From positions 1-7,649 of the forward strand of contig CAZOIM010000190.1 of the NCBI GenBank assembly GCA_964579855.1: a DNA stretch of 7,649 bases. Direction: 5' to 3'. This stretch comes from JADGQA01 sp964579855. GTDB taxonomy: Bacteria; Bacteroidota; Ignavibacteria; UBA10030. Positions 1-6,031 of the stretch are shown here, in pieces. A model generated the notes under the pieces. It did no database searches. It worked only from the letters and a program-made list of their open reading frames with translations, and was not told where the DNA came from. The position numbers and the translations under genes were made by a program. The first letter of the stretch is position 1. Every line of letters begins with the position of its first letter.

Positions 1-140
1 GGGCAGATCCTACCCGAAGAGTGGTTTGGTCCCACCAATTGTCCTCGAAAGACACGAGCAATATTACTGCGAAGAATATTCTGAGAGGAACCGATAATTG
101 GGATCCCGGAATTGTCCCTGCGGATGGGTTTGCCGAGTAA
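1..140 (+). CDS. Pectin methylesterase (CE8), C-terminal fragment
   Basis: This open frame enters from the left edge (first full codon at base 3) and runs 45 codons to TAA at 138-140. The peptide has the pattern P-x-x-R-V-x-W-S-x-Q-L near its start and ends with N-I-L-x-G-x-D-N-W-D-P. From family knowledge this matches the C-terminal tail of bacterial pectinesterases, where an R-V-x-W-[SA]-x-Q-L stretch precedes a T-x-x-N-[IV]-[LF] segment and a closing W-x-P. Such enzymes hydrolyse methyl esters of homogalacturonan outside the cytoplasm, giving polygalacturonate that the GH28 enzyme next door can attack, so the position fits. The catalytic Asp residues lie upstream and cannot be checked. The short length keeps the assignment moderate. 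The frame is too short at the edge to show up as a normal ORF. Confidence 0.6.
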   Translation, partial: ADPTRRVVWSHQLSSKDTSNITAKNILRGTDNWDPGIVPADGFAE

Positions 141-313
141 TCGCCATAATGCATAACGAACGCGAATCATTAAGTGGGTATCCATTGAGTCAACATTGCA
201 GAGTTGAGAGAACGCCTGAATAGCTTCACCACTGCACAGAATTAGCAGGTCATTGCTTTGGACAAGAAAATATGATTTCACAATATAGAGTTGTCAAACA
301 TTCGGAATGGCAT

Positions 314-2002
314 ATGAAAATCATATTAGCAGTCACGTTGATTCTTTTTGGTCCATCGATACTGTGGACGCAGACCTTGACTTCCATCATCAGTGAGGAG
401 GTGCGGCAACGGACTTCCAATCTCCCTTTCTCGATGCCGGCTTTGGATGTTCCGCACTTTCCCGATAATCGTGTAAGTATCACTGCCTTTGGTGCTGTCG
501 GTGACGGCAGGACGATGAATACCAAAGCCTTCGCTGATGCCTTTGCATATTGCGTCCAAAAAGGCGGCGGCGTTGTCGACGTCCCACCCGGGCTGTGGCT
601 CACGGGACCAATCAAACTAGAAAGCAATGTTGATCTCAATGTCGAACGAGGCGCACTCATCCAATTCAGCAAGCGCATTGAGGATTATCCTTTAATTGCC
701 GGGTTTGATGGCAAATCCAAACGCTATATTGTTTCTCCTCCCATCTATGCATACAAAGCAAAAAACGTCGGTATCTCGGGAGAAGGGGTCGTCGATGGCG
801 GTGGTGAAGCCTGGAGATATGTCAAGAAAGAAAAACTGACTGCGGGCCAATGGAAGGAGCTGACTGCATCGGGAGGAGTGACATCATTGGATGGAAAGGA
901 ATGGTGGCCTTCCAAGGAATCGTTGGATGGAGAACAATACTTGAAAGAACTTGAAGCTTCAGGTCGACCTGCCACAATAGACGATTATGCGAAGGTACGC
1001 GAGTACATACGTCCGGATCTTGTTCAGCTTGTTCAGTGTAACGGCATCCTGCTCGACGAAACTACCTTTCAAAACTCACCAAGGTTTCATGTGCGACCCG
1101 CGCAATCCGAAAATATTATTATTCGGAATATCAAAATACGCGCTCCGTGGTATGGTCAAAATACAGACGGCCTCGACCCAACATCCTGCCGCAACATGAT
1201 CATCTATGGCATCACAGTCGACGTGGGTGATGATGGTATTTGCCTTAAGCCAGCCACGAAAGCGAAGAGTCAGAAGAACGGTCCAGCGTGTGAGAACATT
1301 GTAATTACGGACTGCCTGGTATATCAGGCACACGGTGGCTTTGTCATCGGCAGCGAAAGTTACGGCGGTGTCAACAATGTCTACGTGCATAATTGTACAT
1401 TCATTGGGACGGATGTCGGCCTTAGATTCAAGTCGCTCCGCGGAAGAGGAGGCCTAGTCGAAAACGTGTTTGTCGATGGAATCCGTATGCGTTCGATCCA
1501 GACTGACGCTATCCTGTTCGACATGTACTACGGCGGAGGAAGTCCCGACGTAGAGGCTGAGAAAAGCGACGATATCCAAAGATCGGAGGCTGTGACAGAG
1601 CGAACTCCTCGCTTTCAAGGGTTTTCAATCAGGAACATAGAATGTATCGGAGCACGCTCCGCCGTCGTCATCAAGGGCCTTGGAGAGATGCCCATAAAAA
1701 ACCTCCTGTTTGAGAATATCTCCATACAGTCGGAGAGAGGAATTTCGATTTCGCAGGCCGATGGAATTGTGATGAGGGATCTTTTCCTCGCTCCAAAAAT
1801 TGGTCCCGTTCTTTCATTCAATCAGACACGAAACATAACGATCGATACAATGGAGTATCCCAAGGGACTAGATTGTTTCTTGAAGGTCGCAGGGGATAAA
1901 TCCCGACTAATAGAACTAAACAACGTTGATTTAGCGGCGGTAAAAAAGGGAGTGGAACTATCGGCAGGCGTGAATCCTGACGCAGTTATCATAAAGAAAT
2001 AG
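314..2002 (+). CDS. Secreted glycoside hydrolase family 28 (polygalacturonase-type)
   Basis: This 562-residue enzyme is predicted to hydrolyse alpha-1,4 galacturonosyl linkages of pectin, probably in the periplasm or outside the cell. I chose ATG 314 over the in-frame ATG 272 because it puts a classic signal peptide (K2, then a hydrophobic stretch to about residue 18) at the N-terminus; a weak GGA lies at 304-306. Residues about 56-73 carry the family's opening I-x-x-F-G-A-x-G-D-G. The four GH28 active-site motifs are present in order: N-T-D-G (283-286), G-D-D (305-307), A-H-G-G (339-342, His340) and R-F-K (371-373). The third motif has Ala where Gly is usual, and R-F-K replaces R-I-K. A tryptophan- and lysine-rich segment at about 165-236 separates the first strands from the catalytic helix; I recall this insert from Bacteroidota GH28 proteins, many annotated as exo-acting. 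The gene ends in TAG. The exact substrate (homogalacturonan, rhamnogalacturonan or oligogalacturonides) is not decidable here. Confidence 0.93.
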   Translation: MKIILAVTLILFGPSILWTQTLTSIISEEVRQRTSNLPFSMPALDVPHFPDNRVSITAFGAVGDGRTMNTKAFADAFAYCVQKGGGVVDVPPGLWLTGPIKLESNVDLNVERGALIQFSKRIEDYPLIAGFDGKSKRYIVSPPIYAYKAKNVGISGEGVVDGGGEAWRYVKKEKLTAGQWKELTASGGVTSLDGKEWWPSKESLDGEQYLKELEASGRPATIDDYAKVREYIRPDLVQLVQCNGILLDETTFQNSPRFHVRPAQSENIIIRNIKIRAPWYGQNTDGLDPTSCRNMIIYGITVDVGDDGICLKPATKAKSQKNGPACENIVITDCLVYQAHGGFVIGSESYGGVNNVYVHNCTFIGTDVGLRFKSLRGRGGLVENVFVDGIRMRSIQTDAILFDMYYGGGSPDVEAEKSDDIQRSEAVTERTPRFQGFSIRNIECIGARSAVVIKGLGEMPIKNLLFENISIQSERGISISQADGIVMRDLFLAPKIGPVLSFNQTRNITIDTMEYPKGLDCFLKVAGDKSRLIELNNVDLAAVKKGVELSAGVNPDAVIIKK

Positions 2003-2108
2003 ACCTAAAATGATCTCATCCATTCTAATGATTATTGCGGTTGAAGGGATCATCAATCAAGCGAAGGAAGTGGGTGTACCAGTCCACAAAAAGGGATTTG
2101 GACTAATC

Positions 2109-2137
2109 TTGACTGATGAAAAAATAATAAGTATACT
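2109..2137 (+). promoter_or_regulatory. Predicted sigma70-type promoter of the regulator-kduD unit
   Basis: TTGACT at 2109-2114 and TATACT at 2132-2137 are separated by exactly 17 bases, each one mismatch from the TTGACA/TATAAT consensus. Transcription would start near 2144, giving a leader of only about 15-17 bases before ATG 2161, with no Shine-Dalgarno sequence in it. The -10 hexamer lies inside the GTATAC repeat described separately. That the promoter is active is inference, and a Bacteroidota-type sigma factor would need a different consensus. Confidence 0.6.
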
Positions 2138-2153
2138 AAGTATACCAAGATAC
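2128..2153 (+). promoter_or_regulatory. Operator-like repeat, probable binding site of the GntR-LacI regulator
   Basis: TAAGTATAC occurs twice in tandem (2128-2136 and 2137-2145), followed by a degenerate third copy CAAGATAC (2146-2153). Because GTATAC is its own reverse complement, the core GTATACTAAGTATAC (2131-2145) is also a near-perfect inverted repeat with a 3-base centre. GntR-family operators commonly follow a GT-x-AC pattern, which each unit meets. The site covers the -10 box and probable start site of the promoter directly before the regulator gene, which suggests autorepression. No second copy was seen in the other intergenic regions of the window. Confidence 0.55.
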
Positions 2154-2160
2154 AATAATA

Positions 2161-3282
2161 ATGCTCATCGACGTCAAAAAACCTGTTCCTCTTTACCGGC
2201 AAATTGCCGACAGCATTCGTTCAGAAGTGATTTCAGGGAAGCTGAACGGGGGTGCACAACTCGGCTCTCATTTAGAACTTGCGAGAAAGTATGAGGTCAG
2301 CCTTATCACTATCAAGCGCGCCCTCAACGATCTTATTAAGGAGGGTATTCTCTATAGCAGGGCTGGAAAAGGAACATTCGTTCACGATGTTCTTGAGAAA
2401 CGGACATCTCTTGGCACGAAGACCATTGGTCTCGTTCTCCGTGACCTCAAGAGCCCGTTCTTCTCGCTGATCGTGCACAACATCGAAGAGTATGCATCGC
2501 AAAAAGGATTCAACCTTCTTCTTTCGAACTCTTCGCAGCAGATCGAGAAAGAAGAAAACCTTATCCGTCATTTCTATGATATCGGCGTCAGCGGTCTCAT
2601 CATAGCTTCCATGAGCCATGAATATACGGCATCACACTTCCTCAGGGAACTCGTTGAGAGAGATTATCCCTGTGTCGTGGTCTCGTATATTAAGGATCCT
2701 GATATCTATTTTGTTGGAACAGATCACGAAATAGGTGGATACATGGCCACCCGACATTTGTTGAATATGGGGCACAAGCAGATTGGTTATGTGGATGGCG
2801 AAGCTGGCAATGTCGTTGGCGAGTTGCGAAAAAAAGGCTATCTCCGAGCCCTTCGTGAAAAAGAAGCATCCGTCCCTGAGCAATTCATCTTTCATCTCCG
2901 AAAAGGAGGTGAAGAAAACGATTTTGCATCAGGATATGAAGTTGGCAATGCCTTCGCATCAAGATCAAATCGACCCGATGCAATGTTTATCTACAACGAT
3001 CTGGCTGCACTTGGGTTTGAGCAGGCCATTATTGATTCTCATTTGCGGATTCCTGAAGACGTTGCTATTGTTGGATTCGACGGGATTGAGCGGGGGCAAT
3101 ATGCCAAAGTTCCTTTAACCACCATCCAGCAGCCTTTCGATCGTATTGGAGCTCTTGCAGTCGAAAACCTGATCAAGAGAATTGAAGGACTTCCGGTCGA
3201 AATTAAAACTGTTTTGGAACCGAGGCTCGTTATCAGAGAATCGTGTGGATCACATCAAGCTGTGTCGACCATTCTTTCATAA
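2161..3282 (+). CDS. GntR-LacI chimeric transcriptional regulator
   Basis: This 373-residue protein is a cytoplasmic DNA-binding regulator. Residues about 8-75 form a GntR-type winged helix: P-L-Y-R-Q-I-A at 10-16, a helix-turn-helix around 37-58, and the wing motif G-K-G-T-F-V at 69-74. Residues about 86-365 form a LacI/periplasmic-binding-protein-like ligand domain, with the typical V-G-T-D-H-E-x-G-G-x-x-A-T-x-H-L-L-x-x-G-H at 185-205 and V-G-F-D-G at 304-309. This architecture is known from AraR-type sugar regulators. Its ligand here is inferred to be a uronate or a KDG-pathway intermediate, from the neighbours only. The ATG at 2161 is supported by the family N-terminus, although no Shine-Dalgarno sequence precedes it. 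The stop is 12 bases from kduD, so the two are almost certainly co-transcribed. The GTATAC repeat overlapping its promoter is the best candidate for its own operator. Confidence 0.9.
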   Translation: MLIDVKKPVPLYRQIADSIRSEVISGKLNGGAQLGSHLELARKYEVSLITIKRALNDLIKEGILYSRAGKGTFVHDVLEKRTSLGTKTIGLVLRDLKSPFFSLIVHNIEEYASQKGFNLLLSNSSQQIEKEENLIRHFYDIGVSGLIIASMSHEYTASHFLRELVERDYPCVVVSYIKDPDIYFVGTDHEIGGYMATRHLLNMGHKQIGYVDGEAGNVVGELRKKGYLRALREKEASVPEQFIFHLRKGGEENDFASGYEVGNAFASRSNRPDAMFIYNDLAALGFEQAIIDSHLRIPEDVAIVGFDGIERGQYAKVPLTTIQQPFDRIGALAVENLIKRIEGLPVEIKTVLEPRLVIRESCGSHQAVSTILS

Positions 3283-3294
3283 GGTATTGGCGCC

Positions 3295-4050
3295 ATGAAT
3301 TCTCTTTTTGATCTAACAGACAAAATCGCAGTGGTTACCGGCGGGAGTACCGGACTCGGAGCCGGAATGTCCCTTGGCCTCGCTGAATCGGGCGCTCACG
3401 TCGCCCTCGTCGATAGAGTTGCATCATCTGATACGGAGCAAAAGATAAAAGCCCTTGGCCGAAAGTCGATGGTGATTGTCGCCGACCTTTCAAAGCGCGA
3501 GTCACCACAGGACATTATGACGAAAGTCATCGGTACGTTTGGAAAGATCGATATCCTGATCAACAATGCCGGCATTATCCGAAGAACTCCTGCCGTGGAC
3601 TTTTCCGAAGCGGATTGGGATGAGGTCATGATGATTAACGCCAGATCGGCATTCTTCATGTGTCAGTTGGCTGGTCGTGAGATGATGAAACGGAAGCGGG
3701 GAAAAATCATTAACATTGCTTCCTTATTAAGCTTCCAGGGAGGCATCCTTGTTCCATCGTACGCCGCAAGCAAAGCCGCGATTGCACAAGTGACGAAAGC
3801 GCTCGCGAACGAATGGGCACAGCACGGCATAAACGTCAATGCCATTGCCCCGGGGTATATGGCAACAAACAACACCAAGGCTTTGCGCGAGGACCCTGTT
3901 CGATCGAAAGCAATTCTTGACAGAATACCGGCAGCGCGATGGGGTTCACCGGACGATCTCAAGGGGGCGGCAGTCTTTCTCGCATCCTCGGCGTCGGACT
4001 ATGTCAATGGACACGTCCTGGTCGTGGATGGTGGTTGGATGGCTCGGTAG
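3295..4050 (+). CDS. kduD: 2-dehydro-3-deoxy-D-gluconate 5-dehydrogenase (KduD, SDR family)
   Basis: This 251-residue cytoplasmic oxidoreductase interconverts 2,5-diketo-3-deoxygluconate and KDG with NAD(H), the last step of unsaturated-uronate degradation after KduI. Classical SDR features are all present: the nucleotide-binding T-G-G-S-T-G-L-G at 15-22, Asp40 at the end of the second strand (favouring NAD over NADP), N-N-A-G at 90-93, and catalytic Asn115, Ser143, Tyr156 and Lys160. The C-terminal third, with M-A-T-N-N-T near 189-194, I-L-D-R-I-P-A near 207-213 and D-Y-V-N-G-H ending in V-D-G-G-W, is close to what I remember of Escherichia coli KduD (253 residues), so I am more specific than for a generic SDR. 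An AAGG at 3281-3284, overlapping the regulator's stop codon, is the likely ribosome binding site. The gene ends in TAG and is followed by a 144-base gap before the permease gene. Confidence 0.9.
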   Translation: MNSLFDLTDKIAVVTGGSTGLGAGMSLGLAESGAHVALVDRVASSDTEQKIKALGRKSMVIVADLSKRESPQDIMTKVIGTFGKIDILINNAGIIRRTPAVDFSEADWDEVMMINARSAFFMCQLAGREMMKRKRGKIINIASLLSFQGGILVPSYAASKAAIAQVTKALANEWAQHGINVNAIAPGYMATNNTKALREDPVRSKAILDRIPAARWGSPDDLKGAAVFLASSASDYVNGHVLVVDGGWMAR

Positions 4051-4194
4051 TGGTTGAGAGATTAGGACGCATTCTTTTCAGAACGTGGAAAGTCCGTGCT
4101 TTCGAAAGAGCGATCGACACTCTAGGCTGTAAATTTTAGCCAACATCGTGATGGAGAAGCAGCAGTAACTCGTGCGGCATCCAAAACTTCAAGA

Positions 4195-5019
4195 ATGAAT
4201 TCCATGTCGAATCCAGGCCTAAACGATCTCTCAACGGTTTCGCCCATCGGAAAACACCGATGGACGATTTGCGCCCTCTTGTTTGCCGCGACAACCATTA
4301 ATTATATGGACCGAAGTGTCATCGGAGTTCTCGGGCCGACTCTGCAGTACAAGATATTCCAATGGACAAACCAGGACTACGCGTTGATCAATATGTCATT
4401 CAAAGCGGCTTATGCCATAGGCATGATCGCAATGGGTGCTATCATCGACAAAGTAGGAACGAGAATAGGTTATACGCTTTCCATAGGCATATGGAGCGTT
4501 TTTGGAATGCTGCATGCCGCCGTAAGGCCTGCATTCAGTCTTATTGGCTTTTCTCTTGCACGCTTCGGCCTCGGATTTGGCGAATCCGGCAATTTCCCCG
4601 CAGCGAACAAGACCATCGCAGAATGGTTCCCGAAAAAGGAGCGTGCGTTGGCGATCGGAATTTTTAACGCCGGTTCCAACGTAGGCGCCGTCCTTGCCCC
4701 GCTTATCATTCCCCTTATTGTTTGGCCTGATGGAACGAACTGGCAATATGCATTTCTGACTACAGGTGTTTTTAGTGCTATATGGGTGCTTGTATGGTTG
4801 CGTACCTATCGAAGACCCGAAGAGGATTCGCGCCTGTCAAAAGAAGAGCTTGCCTATATCAACAGTGATTCGGCGGTGGAGAATGCCAATGAAAAGCTCC
4901 CCTGGTCGAAGGTTGTCCGTGTTCGGGAGACCTGGGCCTTTTCAGTTGCAAAAATAACTGACGCGGTGTGGTGGTTCTATCTGTTCTGTGGCGGAAAATT
5001 TCTCTACGATCGCTACTGA
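4195..5019 (+). CDS. exuT: ExuT-like hexuronate MFS permease, N-terminal part ending at an in-frame TGA
   Basis: The 274 residues before the stop are the first half of a major facilitator of the anion:cation symporter type, expected to import galacturonate or glucuronate with protons through the inner membrane. Visible signatures are N-Y-M-D-R at 36-40 in the first helix, the loop motif G-A-I-I-D-K-V-G-T-R at 81-90, and R-F-G-L-G-F-G-E-S-G-N-F-P at 123-135, typical of hexuronate transporters. Six hydrophobic helices are followed by a hydrophilic central loop (about 203-245), then W-W-F-Y-L-F entering helix 7. Reading stops at TGA 5017-5019 (codon 275), yet the same frame continues into matching permease sequence, so this is an interruption rather than a natural end. 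Start: ATG 4195; ATG 4204 is equally possible, and neither has a clear Shine-Dalgarno sequence. Expression of a half-permease alone would probably be non-functional. Confidence 0.8.
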   Translation: MNSMSNPGLNDLSTVSPIGKHRWTICALLFAATTINYMDRSVIGVLGPTLQYKIFQWTNQDYALINMSFKAAYAIGMIAMGAIIDKVGTRIGYTLSIGIWSVFGMLHAAVRPAFSLIGFSLARFGLGFGESGNFPAANKTIAEWFPKKERALAIGIFNAGSNVGAVLAPLIIPLIVWPDGTNWQYAFLTTGVFSAIWVLVWLRTYRRPEEDSRLSKEELAYINSDSAVENANEKLPWSKVVRVRETWAFSVAKITDAVWWFYLFCGGKFLYDRY

Positions 5020-5589
5020 CTTGACATAAAGAGTTTGGGGCTTCCTTTGATCGTCATCTATCTCCTAGCGGACGGAGGGAGTGTTGCAGGGGGATGGCTT
5101 TCTTCGACATTCATCAAGCGAGGGTGGACAGTTAACCGGGCGAGAAAGACCACGATGTTGATTTGCGCGTTGTTCATTCTGCCGGTCATGTTTTCCACGC
5201 AGATCGGGACGAGATTCAACCTCGACGATCGTTTCTTCACAAGCCTTCAAACCGAGACGTTCGCGGTCGAAAAGGAAGTAATAGTCGATGGGAAAATAAC
5301 TTCGAGCAGGGTACACGAAATTATTCCTGTAGAAATCCAGAACAAATTGAAGGTACTCTCAGGCAAGAGTTATGCGTCCGCAGAAGAATTCAGCCAGGCA
5401 GTTGGGACCATCATTCCTCAGGAAGAAGAAAAGCGAATTGAGTCGGCTCTTATGAACAGTGCTCGGTCCGACAAAATGTATTGGTTATCCGTTTTGCTGA
5501 TAGCGCTCGCGGCAGCGGGTCACCAGGCCTGGTCTGCAAATATTTTTAGCCTGGTTTCAGACGTATTTCCCAAAAAAGCCATTGCGTCC

Positions 5590-5644
5590 GTCACTGGCAT
5601 TGGCGGAATGGTCGGCGCAGTCGCGGGCATATTGGCTGATTTCT
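5590..5644 (+). repeat. 55-bp direct repeat, left copy at the assembly gap
   Basis: The 55 bases immediately before the N run are identical to the 55 bases immediately after it (5745-5799). They encode one permease segment (V-T-G-I-G-G-M-V-G-A onward). The identity ends exactly at the gap on one side and begins exactly at it on the other, which is the signature of two contigs with an unmerged overlap rather than a biological repeat. Confidence 0.95.
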
Positions 5645-5744
5645 NNNNNNNNNNNNNNNNNNNNNNNNNNNNNNNNNNNNNNNNNNNNNNNNNNNNNNNN
5701 NNNNNNNNNNNNNNNNNNNNNNNNNNNNNNNNNNNNNNNNNNNN
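5645..5744. other. Scaffold gap of exactly 100 N
   Basis: One hundred consecutive N bases, a conventional placeholder length for a gap of unknown size. The 55-bp identity of the flanks implies that the true gap is likely zero or negative, so no real sequence need be missing here. Confidence 0.98.
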
Positions 5745-5799
5745 GTCACTGGCATTGGCGGAATGGTCGGCGCAGTCGCGGGCATATTGGCTGATTTCT
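5745..5799 (+). repeat. 55-bp direct repeat, right copy at the assembly gap
   Basis: Exact copy of 5590-5644. Collapsing the two copies and the N run removes 155 bases and joins A-D-F to S-L-G-Q-I-L in a single permease reading frame. That in-frame join supports an assembly overlap. Confidence 0.95.
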
Positions 5800-6031
5800 C
5801 TCTTGGCCAGATTCTTACCGCAAGTGGCCCATCCGGATATTTTTTTGCATTCCTGGTTGCCGGCTCGTTGTACATCGTAATATTGGGATTTGTTCATTTG
5901 CTGATGCCGAAGATGACACCCCTTGATCAGAATCTCAATAGAGTTTCGGCATAATGCATCACATGAGCATTCATCCAGTCGATCCGTAGGATATTGATCC
6001 CGCGAGAAAATTGAAAGAGGAATAAGAATCA

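Larger units (their letters stand above)
5020..5954 (+). pseudogene. exuT: ExuT-like hexuronate MFS permease, C-terminal part (same frame, across N gap)
   Basis: Codon 276 onward continues the permease in the frame used before the TGA, starting L-D-I-K-S-L-G-L-P and keeping a coherent helix pattern. A TTG at 5035 could be called as a start but is probably not one. Residues about 281-335 (whole-protein numbering) cover helices 7-8. Residues about 337-428 are an unusual hydrophilic insert. Then M-Y-W-L-S-V begins helix 9, followed by G-H-Q-A-W-S-A-N and V-S-D-V-F-P-K-K, characteristic of this transporter group. The N gap at 5645-5744 breaks the frame as assembled. Removing the gap and one of the two flanking 55-bp copies restores one frame to TAA 5952-5954, ending in F-V-H-L-L-M-P-K. 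The rebuilt permease would be 534 codons counting the TGA. The locus is either a young pseudogene or an intact gene with sequence errors; I favour errors, because the rest is well preserved. Confidence 0.75.

Noticed and set aside
253..290. Possible promoter before the GH28 gene (TTGGAC, TATGAT, TATAGA)
   Set aside because: No pair of hexamers has acceptable spacing, and no Bacteroidota-type TAxxTTTG element fits either.
250..678. 142-codon open frame on the - strand
   Set aside because: It lies antisense to the GH28 gene, which has a full set of family motifs, and its product is low-complexity and Ser/Pro-rich without recognisable domains.
1313..1330. 18-base inverted repeat TGCCTG-GTATAT-CAGGCA, with a similar CCTGGGTATACCAGG at 7582-7596
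   Set aside because: Both lie inside well-conserved coding sequence (GH28 and kinase) where the codons explain them; the likeness is probably chance.
2010..2053. ATGATC/GATCAT arms after the GH28 stop as a terminator
   Set aside because: The arms are only six bases with a 32-base loop and no following T-run.
2010..2294. 94-codon open frame between the GH28 gene and the regulator
   Set aside because: It overlaps the regulator in another frame by 134 bases, contains the predicted promoter and operator, has no Shine-Dalgarno sequence and resembles no family I know.
4125..4141. Possible hairpin GGCT...AGCC in the kduD-permease spacer, and CTTTCGAAAG at 4099-4108
   Set aside because: The stem is four pairs plus a wobble and has no T-run; the 10-base palindrome is short. 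Neither makes a convincing terminator or operator.
5590..5799. Reading the duplicated 55 bp as a genuine internal duplication in the permease
   Set aside because: The repeat ends exactly at the N run on both sides, and only collapsing it gives one continuous reading frame.
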